Of a stretch of 55,344 bases of DNA, positions 10,521 through 18,268 are shown piece by piece; position 1 is the first letter of the stretch; each line of letters opens with the position of its first letter. This DNA is from Leisingera sp. JC1 (lineage in GTDB: Bacteria > Pseudomonadota > Alphaproteobacteria > Rhodobacterales > Rhodobacteraceae). The notes below the pieces were generated by a model, which did not search any database, had not been told where the DNA came from, and saw only the letters and a list, made by a program, of their open reading frames with translations. The stretch is from assembly GCF_001679925.1 (NCBI RefSeq), contig NZ_LYUZ01000001.1:111561-166904 (forward strand), read 5' to 3'. Position numbers and translations under genes: made by a program.

Positions 10521-11189
10521 ATGGCAGACCAGCAGGCCCGCCTCAGCTGGCGCGATGGCACCGTTCCGGTGTCGGATCTGTTCGATGATCCCTATTTCTC
10601 TATCCAGGACGGGCTGGCGGAGACGGAGCATGTGTTTCTGGCCGGTAATGGCCTGCCTGAACGGTTCGCTCCCGGTTTTCACATTGCCGAGCTAGGTTTT
10701 GGCACGGGACTCAACATGCTGGCGGCTTGGCGTGCCTGGGAAGGTGCCGGGCAAACTTGCCCGCTGCGCTTCACCAGTTTCGAGGCTTTCCCGATGGCGC
10801 CTGCCGATATGGCCAAGGCGCTGGAGGCGTTCCCGTCGGTGGCCCCCTGGGCGGAGCGGTTTCTGGCAAAATGGCAGGGAACAGGAGCCTGCGATCTGGG
10901 CAGTTTGCAACTGGAGGTGATCCAGGGCGACGCGCGAGTGTCGCTGCCCGAGTGGACAGGGCAGGCAGATGCCTGGTTTCTGGACGGGTTCTCTCCGGCC
11001 AAGAACCCTGAGTTGTGGGGGGAAGCACTGATGGCGGAGGTTGCGGCGCATACCGCACCCGAGGGCTCGGCGGCGACCTACACAGCGGCGGGTTTTGTCC
11101 GCCGCGGGCTTGAGACGGCAGGATTTGAAGTGACCCGCATCCCTGGCTACGGGCGCAAGCGGCATATGACAAAGGCGGTACTGCGATGA
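10521..11189 (+). CDS. mnmD: tRNA 5-methylaminomethyl-2-thiouridine methyltransferase, stand-alone MnmD
   Basis: SAM-dependent enzyme corresponding to the N-terminal methyltransferase domain of MnmC, completing mnm5s2U at the tRNA wobble position. The 222-residue protein has the SAM loop ELGFGTGLNML, the characteristic FTSFEAFPM and the motif WFLDGFSPAKNPELW that identifies the family. There is no FAD domain attached. ATG 10521 follows AGGGGAT at a good distance; the longer frame from 10425 would run into the divergent gene. It overlaps the following EamA gene by 4 bases (ATGA), so they are co-transcribed. Confidence 0.88.
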   Translation: MADQQARLSWRDGTVPVSDLFDDPYFSIQDGLAETEHVFLAGNGLPERFAPGFHIAELGFGTGLNMLAAWRAWEGAGQTCPLRFTSFEAFPMAPADMAKALEAFPSVAPWAERFLAKWQGTGACDLGSLQLEVIQGDARVSLPEWTGQADAWFLDGFSPAKNPELWGEALMAEVAAHTAPEGSAATYTAAGFVRRGLETAGFEVTRIPGYGRKRHMTKAVLR

Positions 11190-12094
11190 GCATGGTTCCA
11201 CAGGGCAAAAGCCTGCCCCAGCCCCGGGTTCAGCAAAACAATGTCCCGCTGGGCATCCTGCTAATGATCGGTGCCACCATTGTCTTTGCCTTGCAGGACG
11301 GTATCTCACGTCACCTGGCGGGCACCTACAACACTTACATGGTGGTAATGGTTCGCTACTGGTTCTTTGCCGCGTTTGTGGTGTTCCTTGCCGCCCGAGC
11401 ACCGGGAGGGATCAAGGAGGCCGCGCGTACGGATCAGCTGTGGCTGCAGATCTTCCGAGGCGTGCTGCTGGTCGGTGAAATCTGCGTCGCGGTTTACGGG
11501 TTTACCGTTCTGGGCCTGATCGAGAGCCAGGCAGTGTTCATCTGCTATCCGCTGCTGGTCGCGGCGCTGAGCGGACCGGTGCTGGGCGAGAGCGTCGGCT
11601 GGCGGCGCTGGGCGGCGATTGGCGTGGGCCTGATCGGCGTGCTTATCATTCTGCAGCCGGGTATGGGCGTGTTCAACCCGGCCGCGGTGATCCCCTTTAT
11701 CTCGGCGCTGATGTTTGCCGTTTACGGGCTGGTAACACGCTACGCCGCGCGCAAGGACAGCACCGCCACCAGCTTCTTCTGGACCGGGATTGCCGGCATG
11801 GTCTTCATGACGGCTATCGGTATCTGGTTCTGGGAGCCGATGAGCCAGGGTGACTGGTTCTGGATGGCGCTGCTGTGCGTTTCGGGCGTGACCGGCCACT
11901 GGTTGCTGATCAAGTGCTACGAGATGGCCGAAGCCAGCGCTGTGCAGCCCTTTGCTTACTTCCACCTGATCTGGGCTGCGATGCTGGGCATGGCGGTGTT
12001 CGGTGAGGTGATCCGCACCAATGTCGCCATCGGTGCGGGTATTATCATCGCGGCAGGGCTGTTCACCTTATGGCGCGAACGCGTGAAGGGTTGA
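11186..12094 (+). CDS. EamA/DMT family transporter
   Basis: 302-residue inner-membrane protein with about ten hydrophobic segments in two EamA repeats (from about residue 22: VPLGILLMIGATIVFALQDG). The N-terminal 20 residues are polar. The substrate is unknown. It starts inside the mnmD stop codon (ATGA overlap), but a functional link with tRNA modification is not evident. Its 3' end overlaps the convergent lytic transglycosylase gene by 27 bases. Confidence 0.85.
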   Translation: MSMVPQGKSLPQPRVQQNNVPLGILLMIGATIVFALQDGISRHLAGTYNTYMVVMVRYWFFAAFVVFLAARAPGGIKEAARTDQLWLQIFRGVLLVGEICVAVYGFTVLGLIESQAVFICYPLLVAALSGPVLGESVGWRRWAAIGVGLIGVLIILQPGMGVFNPAAVIPFISALMFAVYGLVTRYAARKDSTATSFFWTGIAGMVFMTAIGIWFWEPMSQGDWFWMALLCVSGVTGHWLLIKCYEMAEASAVQPFAYFHLIWAAMLGMAVFGEVIRTNVAIGAGIIIAAGLFTLWRERVKG

Positions 12095-14035
12095 GCCCTT
12101 CAGTTCCTTGGAAAACGGCACCGGCAGAGGTGTTTTACCCAGCCGGGCGCGGTAGACCGGCAGGCTTTCAGTGACCCGCATCACGTAGTTGCGGGTCTCG
12201 TTGAATGGAATGTGCTCAATCCAATCTACGATGTCAGGATCTCCGTCCCGCGGATCGCCATAGCGTTCCATCCATGCAATGGGACGGTGAGGGCCGGCAT
12301 TGTAACCAGCGGCCATCATCACCACGTTACCGCGGAACTTGCCTGCCAGCCCCGCCAGATAATTGGCGCCCAGCTTTGCATTGTAGTCCCATTCCGCCGT
12401 CAGGCGGGACGTCTTGTGGTTTGCCAGGATGCCCAATTCCGTTGCCACCAGCTTGGCTGTTGCCGGCATCACCTGCATCAGGCCGCGCGCACCGGCGTGG
12501 CTGATGACTGCGGGGTCGAATTCGCTTTCGCGCCGGGCAATGGCCAGGGTCATTTCCTCCGCCATCGGCAGCTGGTGTTTGGCGACCGGATGCAAGGGGT
12601 AATACGCACCTTCAAGCTCTACGCCGCCGCGGGCAGCACGCTTGGAGATCATGACAGCCAAATGCGGCTGGTCCATATCCACCGCCATCTGTCCCAGCTG
12701 CCGGGCTTGCACCGGCGGCAGGGTTTCCACCAAGTGGGTCAGGAAGCGCTCGGCCAGCGCCAGATCACCGGCCTTCAGCAGCATCAGCCCGGCCTCCGTT
12801 ACAGAGGACTGCATGAAAGCCGCTTCGCGCCAGTCAGGCATTGGCGCCGGTTTCACCAGGGCCGGATCAAAGGGGCGTCCCAGTTTCTCAGCGGCCAGAA
12901 GGCCGTAGAAGGATGTCTGGTACTCCGCACCTTTGGCGTATGCTTCATGTGCCTTGTCTGCCTCTCCCACTGCGGCATAGGCCCGGCCCAGCCAGTAACC
13001 GCCTCTGCCGATGGAGATCGGGGTCTCGACCGAGGCGAGGAAGTGCTGGAAATGCACGGCGGCGAGTTCAGGATCGCCTAGTTTCTGCAGAGCGATGTAG
13101 CCGGCCAGCCATTCGCAATCGGAATACCCATAGCCGTCCTCCGGCGAAGAGAAATGATAGGCAGCGAGCTGGTAGGCGCGCTCATGATCGCCGTCGCGCA
13201 TCACCTGCCGCGCCAGATCACGGCGGCGTCGCAGCCATTTTCCTGGTTCACCCAGCTTTTCGGCGCTGGTGCTGCGGTCCATAAGCATTTCGATGGCGCT
13301 GTCCTGCAGGCGTTTTCGGTCGCGCCAGGCAAAGCGGTCATAGGCAAGGCCGGCCGCGCCTTGCAGGCGGTCCGGAACCGCTTCGATCTTAGCGTCTACG
13401 CCAGGTGCGCGTTCTTGCAAAGCGATGCGGGCTTCTGCCAGCTTACGCTCACCCTCCGGCACTAGCGGCAGCATGCGTTTGGAGCTGACCAGATGATCCT
13501 CCCACAAGAGCCTGTCCAGCCGCGCGGTATGGTGGGGCTTCAGCAGCTTGCCGAAGTCCCGCAGATAGAGCGTCTGGATGGCGCTGCCCATCGCCATGGT
13601 GCGCCAGGCCAGCACGATCTCAGCCTCGCCGTCGCCGCGGCGCCCGGCTGCAATCAGCGCCTTGCCCAGGCTCAGCGCACCTTCGGCGGTTTGCGGGCGT
13701 TCGTTGGCATAGAAGGCCAGAATGGTTTCGCGCCCGGTGGCAGCAATGGTGCCCTCGTTCTGGCCGCGCAGGTAATCCAGCCCGGGCCAGTCCGGCCGCC
13801 GCTGCAAAAACGCCATCACATCCCCGGCAGAGCCAAGCCCGGCCCGCAGCCGGTGCCATTCGATGATATCGCGCGCGACACTTTCCTGCCTGCCCGCTTC
13901 GCGCGCTGCGTCTTCCCATTTCTCGGCCCGCATTAGGTCGAGCGCAGTTGTCAGATCGCGTGCCTGGGCAGGCACCCCGGGCAGGGCCGCCGCAATCAGC
14001 AGAATAAGGGCCAGGATGCGTGTCATCTCTTGCAT
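12068..14035 (-). CDS. Soluble lytic murein transglycosylase (Slt70-like)
   Basis: 655-residue periplasmic enzyme that cleaves peptidoglycan to 1,6-anhydromuramyl products. It has a Sec signal peptide (ILALILLIAAALPGVPAQA). A long alpha-helical superhelical U/L region spans about residues 25-470. The SLT catalytic domain lies near residues 480-625, with the catalytic Glu in AIARRESEFDPAVISHAGARG, then GLMQVMPATAK and AAGYNAGPHR. All family motifs are present and the length is close to E. coli Slt70 (645 residues). It is divergent from dapA, a precursor gene for peptidoglycan and lysine synthesis, with 130 bases between. Confidence 0.92.
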   Translation of the reverse strand: MQEMTRILALILLIAAALPGVPAQARDLTTALDLMRAEKWEDAAREAGRQESVARDIIEWHRLRAGLGSAGDVMAFLQRRPDWPGLDYLRGQNEGTIAATGRETILAFYANERPQTAEGALSLGKALIAAGRRGDGEAEIVLAWRTMAMGSAIQTLYLRDFGKLLKPHHTARLDRLLWEDHLVSSKRMLPLVPEGERKLAEARIALQERAPGVDAKIEAVPDRLQGAAGLAYDRFAWRDRKRLQDSAIEMLMDRSTSAEKLGEPGKWLRRRRDLARQVMRDGDHERAYQLAAYHFSSPEDGYGYSDCEWLAGYIALQKLGDPELAAVHFQHFLASVETPISIGRGGYWLGRAYAAVGEADKAHEAYAKGAEYQTSFYGLLAAEKLGRPFDPALVKPAPMPDWREAAFMQSSVTEAGLMLLKAGDLALAERFLTHLVETLPPVQARQLGQMAVDMDQPHLAVMISKRAARGGVELEGAYYPLHPVAKHQLPMAEEMTLAIARRESEFDPAVISHAGARGLMQVMPATAKLVATELGILANHKTSRLTAEWDYNAKLGANYLAGLAGKFRGNVVMMAAGYNAGPHRPIAWMERYGDPRDGDPDIVDWIEHIPFNETRNYVMRVTESLPVYRARLGKTPLPVPFSKELKGSTLHAFAP

Positions 14036-14165
14036 TTTCCAACGGTCCGGGGATAGAGGCTTGAACGTTACTCATTGGCGTGCCGGTATCAACTCAAATC
14101 ACCGGCATTCCGTATCTTGACGGCGGCGGATTGCCGCCTGCACCTGCAGCGAAGGGAGCGTGCCC

Positions 14166-15038
14166 ATGTTCAAAGGCTCTATGCCAGCACTCGTTACCCC
14201 GTTTTCGAACGGTGAGCTGGATCTGGATGCGCTCAAACGTCTGGTGGAATGGCAGATTGCCGAAGGTTCGACAGGGCTAGTGCCGGTCGGGACCACCGGT
14301 GAAAGCCCGACCTTGACCCACGAAGAGCACGAACTGGTCATCGCTGAGACGGTCAAGGCAGCGGCCGGCCGGGTACCGGTAATCGCGGGTGCAGGCTCCA
14401 ACAACACCGTCGAGATGATTCGCTTTGTCGAGTTCGCCAAGAAGGTCGGCGCCGATGCGGCGCTGGTTGTGACCCCGTATTACAACAAACCGACCCAGCG
14501 CGGCATGGTTCAGCACTTCCAGGCCGCCCATGACTGCGCGGATTTGCCGATCATCATCTACAACATTCCGGGCCGTTCGGTTGTCGACATGACGCCTGTG
14601 ACCATGGGCGAACTGGCAGAGCTGCCGCGCATCATCGGGGTGAAAGACGCGACCGGCGATCTGGCCCGAGTCAGCCAGCAGCGCGCCGCCTGCGGCAAGG
14701 ATTTCGTGCAGCTGTCCGGTGAGGACGCCACCGCGCTGGGCTTCAATGCGCACGGCGGTGTCGGCTGCATTTCGGTGACCGCAAACGTCGCGCCCAAGCT
14801 CTGTGCCGAATTCCAGGCTGCCACTCTGGCAGGCGACTACGCCAAGGCTCTGGAGTATCAGGACAAGCTGATGCCGCTGCATGAGGCGATCTTCATCGAG
14901 CCGGGCCTGGCGGGTGCCAAGTACGGCCTGTCCAAGCTTGGCATGTGCAGCGAGGAGGTCCGCTCGCCGCTGACCACGCTGGAGAACAGCACTAAGGCTG
15001 CCATCGACGCGGCTATGGTGCACGCGGGCTTGCTTTAA
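14166..15038 (+). CDS. dapA: 4-hydroxy-tetrahydrodipicolinate synthase
   Basis: Condenses pyruvate with aspartate semialdehyde, the first committed step of diaminopimelate and lysine synthesis. The 290-residue protein shows Thr43-Thr44 in [11 protein letters not shown], catalytic Tyr132 in IIIYNIPGR, and the Schiff-base Lys160 in [10 protein letters not shown]. All catalytic residues are present. ATG 14166 follows GAAGGGAG at a good distance; a GTG at 14160 lies closer to the ribosome site and is less likely. It is a single gene with a hairpin terminator downstream. Confidence 0.95.
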   Translation: MFKGSMPALVTPFSNGELDLDALKRLVEWQIAEGSTGLVPVGTTGESPTLTHEEHELVIAETVKAAAGRVPVIAGAGSNNTVEMIRFVEFAKKVGADAALVVTPYYNKPTQRGMVQHFQAAHDCADLPIIIYNIPGRSVVDMTPVTMGELAELPRIIGVKDATGDLARVSQQRAACGKDFVQLSGEDATALGFNAHGGVGCISVTANVAPKLCAEFQAATLAGDYAKALEYQDKLMPLHEAIFIEPGLAGAKYGLSKLGMCSEEVRSPLTTLENSTKAAIDAAMVHAGLL

Positions 15039-15062
15039 TATTTGCCTGCAATTGGAAATAGC

Positions 15063-15100
15063 AGGGGCGGCCTCCAGAGGAGTGCCGCCCCTTGGCTTCT
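15063..15100 (+). terminator. Terminator between convergent dapA and ECF sigma gene
   Basis: A 9-base perfect stem AGGGGCGGC / GCCGCCCCT encloses a 12-base loop that can itself pair (CTCC/GGAG). A loose T-rich stretch follows, rather than a pure T tract. Confidence 0.55.
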
Positions 15101-15159
15101 TTGCGGTTCGAAACATTCCGGTGTGAATTGCCCCGAAGAGGCAAGAGGGGCAGGCCCCG

Positions 15160-16041
15160 TCAGTCCAGAGCACCCGCCAGATGCCGTGTCTTGTTCGGAT
15201 TGCGGGTCACATAGATCTTCGAGATCCTGCCATTCGTGATTTCCAGCGATGTTGCTTGCAAGATGCCGTCCTCTGCTTGATTCAGAACTGCCGGGAGGCC
15301 GTTCAGGTGGCAATACCGCCAGCGCTTCGGAAGCGTGTTGGCGAACTTGCGTGCGATGCCTGCCATGAACCGCAGCACCTTGTCCCGGCCGTAAATCGGA
15401 TTGAGGGCAGCCATCGCCTTGCCGCCGCCGTCTGAGATTAGCTGCACATCCTGCGCCAGAAGCTGTGTGAGGGCCTCTGTGTCGCCGGTTCTGGACGCAC
15501 GGAAGAAAGCCTCGGTTATTTCCCGGCCCTGCTCCGGGTCAGAGGGGCGCTCTGGCCGCAGTTCCTGCACTTTGCGCCTGGCGCGGGCAGCCAACTGGCG
15601 GCAAGCTTCGCGAGAGCGATTCAGCGCGGTGGAAATATCGTCATAGGAACCGTCGAAAATATCATGCAGCAGGAAAGCAGCGCGTTCCAGCGGCGACAAG
15701 GTTTCCAGTGCCAGCAGCAGGGCAACCGAGACGTCATGGTCCAGCTGTTCGGTTGCGTCCTCGGTCAGCAGAGGTTCCGGCAGCCATTCTCCGGGATACG
15801 TCTCGCGCCGCACCCGGGCCGATTTCAGCTGGTCCAGGCACAGCCGTGTGGTGATCCGCAACAGATAGCCTGTGGGGTCCTGCACGTCCTTTCGGGGTGC
15901 TGTCTGCCAGCGCAGAAACGTATCCTGCAGGATGTCTTCGGCGTCGCTGACCGTGCCGAGCATCCGGTAGGCGGCCGCAAATAATCGCGGCCGCGCTGTA
16001 AGGAACGCGACGGTTCCTTCTTTCGTTTCATGAGCTGTCAC
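15160..16041 (-). CDS. sigJ: ECF41-type RNA polymerase sigma factor with C-terminal SnoaL-like domain
   Basis: 293-residue extracytoplasmic-function sigma factor. Sigma region 2 is at about residues 10-80 (AYRMLGTVSDAEDILQDTFLRWQ) and region 4 at about 110-165 (LSPLERAAFLLHDIFDGSYDDI). The rest is a SnoaL/NTF2-like extension carrying the ECF41 markers DGGGK and, near the end, an N-P-x-K motif. In this group the C-terminal extension itself tunes sigma activity instead of a separate anti-sigma factor. It overlaps the upstream AhpD-like gene by 4 bases; a COE/carboxymuconolactone-decarboxylase partner is the known ECF41 context. The symbol follows the general SigJ naming. The inducing signal is not known. 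Confidence 0.9.
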   Translation of the reverse strand: MTAHETKEGTVAFLTARPRLFAAAYRMLGTVSDAEDILQDTFLRWQTAPRKDVQDPTGYLLRITTRLCLDQLKSARVRRETYPGEWLPEPLLTEDATEQLDHDVSVALLLALETLSPLERAAFLLHDIFDGSYDDISTALNRSREACRQLAARARRKVQELRPERPSDPEQGREITEAFFRASRTGDTEALTQLLAQDVQLISDGGGKAMAALNPIYGRDKVLRFMAGIARKFANTLPKRWRYCHLNGLPAVLNQAEDGILQATSLEITNGRISKIYVTRNPNKTRHLAGALD

Positions 16042-16499
16042 GCGGCGTTTGCCTCCTTAGCGGCAGGATGCGGAGTGCGGAAGCCAATTGCAATGCGGTT
16101 CCAGGCGTTGATGGCGCTGATCAGCAGTGTCAGAACCACTTGCTCACGCGGGGAGAAGAGTTTGGTCACCTCTTCATAGTCCTCGTCCGGCGCACCGGAT
16201 GTTTCCACCCGCGTCAGCGCTTCGCACCAGGCCAGCGCGGCGCGTTCCCTCTTTGAGTAGAGAGAGGATTCCCGCCACGCATTCAGCAATTGCATCCGAT
16301 CTTCGCTTTCGCCGTGGGCGCGTAGGTCGTGGCTATGCATGTGGATGCAGAAGGCACAGCCGTTGATTTGCGAGGCCCGCAGTTTCACCAGTTCTACAAG
16401 ACTGTGTTCAAGGGTGCTGTCCTTGAACAGTTTTTCCTGTTCCAGCATTGGCTGAAACAGCTCAGGTGCGATGGCAAAATAATCGAGGCGTTGTGTCAT
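16038..16499 (-). CDS. AhpD-like carboxymuconolactone decarboxylase family protein (ECF41 partner)
   Basis: 153-residue alkylhydroperoxidase-like protein. The redox motif is Cys48-x2-Cys51 with His55 in CAFCIHMHSHD, typical of AhpD/YcnD-like members. It probably reduces peroxides or another oxidised substrate through the Cys pair. It is the first gene of the ECF41 operon and carries the ECF41-type promoter in front, so the sigma factor very likely activates this gene and itself. Confidence 0.88.
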   Translation of the reverse strand: MTQRLDYFAIAPELFQPMLEQEKLFKDSTLEHSLVELVKLRASQINGCAFCIHMHSHDLRAHGESEDRMQLLNAWRESSLYSKRERAALAWCEALTRVETSGAPDEDYEEVTKLFSPREQVVLTLLISAINAWNRIAIGFRTPHPAAKEANAA

Positions 16500-16532
16500 G
16501 GGTCTGTTCCTTTCTGATCACTTCAGGAACAG

Positions 16533-16559
16533 GACGAGGCAGCCAAGGCGTTTGTGACA
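16533..16559 (-). promoter_or_regulatory. ECF41-dependent promoter
   Basis: On the minus strand TGTCACA (16559-16553) is followed by a 16-base spacer and CGTC (16536-16533). This equals the published ECF41 promoter pattern (TGTCACA, 16 bases, CGTC). The CGTC element lies 33 bases before the start of the AhpD-like gene. Confidence 0.88.
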
Positions 16560-16579
16560 CCCACGGCAAAAATTACTTC

Positions 16580-16608
16580 AAAAAGTTGGGGCGCCCTATC
16601 GGCGCCCC
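16580..16608 (-). terminator. Terminator of the soeABC operon
   Basis: A perfect stem GGGGCGCC / GGCGCCCC with a 5-base loop lies just after the soeC stop on the minus strand, followed by AACTTTTTG. It separates soeABC from the ECF41 promoter read on the same strand. Confidence 0.75.
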
Positions 16609-16616
16609 GGAATACA

Positions 16617-17504
16617 TCAGCGTTTGCCGTAGTAGAGGCCCACTACATGTTCGGCTTGGGCAAAGAAAAGCCAGCGCGAGGTGGCTACGCCTGCGAGATG
16701 CGACAGCACCGCAAGGGCGGCAAACACATGTTTGATCACAAAGCCCTGGACCGGGGTCAGGATCAGCAGAAGCGGCAGGGCAAAGCCGAGGACAAAGGCA
16801 ATCATCCGCAGTTTGTGCGCGTGCTTGCGGCCGACTACATGCACGAACTCGCGCAGGAGGTAGTTGGAACCGGTGTGCGGCGGCTCAAATGCGCGCACGG
16901 AACCGCGGCCGCCAAGGCCGGTGGCAGTGCCCAGGTTGGTACCGGAAGCTTCCAGCGCCTTGTCACCCTTGGCCCAATAAGCCAGCTGCACTGCGCCTGC
17001 GATGGCGAGCAGCCAAGGCGCCAGGCTCTCAGCACCGGCCAGCAGAGCACCGCCCGCCAGGCTGAAGGAGAGGAACATCACTGGTGTCAGCTCCATATTC
17101 CAGCGCGGGATGGTCTTCAGCTGGGTGTAGATCATCGAGGTGGTGAAGACGGTGGCGAGGCTGAGCGCCGCACCGATCCAACCCAGCAATGCCCATTGGC
17201 TGTCTATGAACACTGCGCCAATCGCGTAAAGCCCCATGACGATCAGGGCGCCCACGGCGCAGACCCCCTCGCGGCTGAGCCAGCTGGATTTCCATTGGGT
17301 CAGGGCGCGCCAGGCGCGTTCCGGGTGGCCGAGGTGGAAGGTGGAGGCCAAGAGGCCGCCGCAAGCCAGGCCAAAGGCGAGGGCGTAGAACACAAAGGCC
17401 ACCATGCCGGTCACCGCTGGCTGGCCAAGGCCAAGGAAGAACAGCAGGCCAAAACCCAGCCCCGACAGGGTAGTGAAGATGATGACTGAGGGTGCGGGAT
17501 GCAT
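16617..17504 (-). CDS. soeC: Sulfite dehydrogenase membrane anchor subunit SoeC (DmsC/NrfD-like)
   Basis: 295-residue integral membrane protein with about eight hydrophobic helices, of the DmsC type (starts MHPAPSVIIFTTLSGLGFGLLFF; contains FHLGHPERAWRALTQWKSSWLSREG, a family hallmark). It anchors the SoeAB subunits to the cytoplasmic membrane and passes electrons from sulfite to the quinone pool. Its start codon shares a base with the soeB stop (TGATG). By sequence alone it could be called DmsC; the xsc-pta context and the lack of a Tat signal on SoeA favour the sulfite-oxidising role. Confidence 0.82.
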   Translation of the reverse strand: MHPAPSVIIFTTLSGLGFGLLFFLGLGQPAVTGMVAFVFYALAFGLACGGLLASTFHLGHPERAWRALTQWKSSWLSREGVCAVGALIVMGLYAIGAVFIDSQWALLGWIGAALSLATVFTTSMIYTQLKTIPRWNMELTPVMFLSFSLAGGALLAGAESLAPWLLAIAGAVQLAYWAKGDKALEASGTNLGTATGLGGRGSVRAFEPPHTGSNYLLREFVHVVGRKHAHKLRMIAFVLGFALPLLLILTPVQGFVIKHVFAALAVLSHLAGVATSRWLFFAQAEHVVGLYYGKR

Positions 17505-18268
17505 CAGTTCGCTCCTCCCGGAAGTTTGTCGAGAGCCTTGTCCAGCCAGCCCATGAAACCTTGCGGCTCTTCGGCGACCGGTGCCAACAGCGGGGCGAGG
17601 ATGTCGATTTCCTCTTCGATGGTGTCTTTGGGTCGGGGCGGCAGGTATTTGTTCACCGGCTTAGTGCCCATTTCCGGCATCAGGTCCATGCCGCCGCGCT
17701 CTGCCACCAGTTTTGAGACATCGCTGTCCGGGTCGCCCAGATCGCCGAAATGGCGGGCACCTGCGGGGCAGGTCCGCACACAGGAGGGGATGCGGTCCAC
17801 TTCCGGCAGGTTCTCGTTATAGATCCGGTCGACGCAGAGGGTGCATTTTTTCATCACGCCCTCGGCCAGATCCAGCTCCCGCGCGCCGTAGGGGCAGGAC
17901 CAGGCGCACAGGCCGCAGCCGATGCAGTGGTCCTCGTTCACCAGCACGATGCCGTCCTCGACGCGCTTGTAGCTGGCGCCGGTGGGGCAGACGGTGACGC
18001 AAGGCGCGTCCTCGCAGTGCAGGCAGGACTTGGGGAAATGGATCAGCTGGGCATGGCCCTGTTCTGGCTGCACCTCATAGGAGTGCACCCGGTTCAGGAA
18101 AGTGCCCGACGGGTCGCTGCCATAGGGGTTTTGGTCCGACAGCGGCGCGCCGTAGTTTTCCGTGTTCCAGCCTTTGCAGGAGATCACACAGGCGTGGCAG
18201 CCGACGCAGGTGTCCAGGTCGATGACCAGACCCATCTTGCGGTCTGTGGAGTTGGGTAGCTCGGTCAT
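17504..18268 (-). CDS. soeB: Sulfite dehydrogenase iron-sulfur subunit SoeB
   Basis: 254-residue ferredoxin-type electron-transfer subunit. Four Cys groups bind up to four 4Fe-4S clusters: CVGCHACVISC near residue 20, CLHCEDAPCVTVCP, CIGCGLCAWSCP, and CTLC ... CVRTCP. It carries electrons from the molybdopterin subunit to SoeC. ATG 18268 overlaps the soeA stop by 4 bases, which decides the start; a start at 18283 would lie inside soeA. The C-terminal 50 residues are acidic and outside the ferredoxin core. Confidence 0.85.
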   Translation of the reverse strand: MTELPNSTDRKMGLVIDLDTCVGCHACVISCKGWNTENYGAPLSDQNPYGSDPSGTFLNRVHSYEVQPEQGHAQLIHFPKSCLHCEDAPCVTVCPTGASYKRVEDGIVLVNEDHCIGCGLCAWSCPYGARELDLAEGVMKKCTLCVDRIYNENLPEVDRIPSCVRTCPAGARHFGDLGDPDSDVSKLVAERGGMDLMPEMGTKPVNKYLPPRPKDTIEEEIDILAPLLAPVAEEPQGFMGWLDKALDKLPGGAN

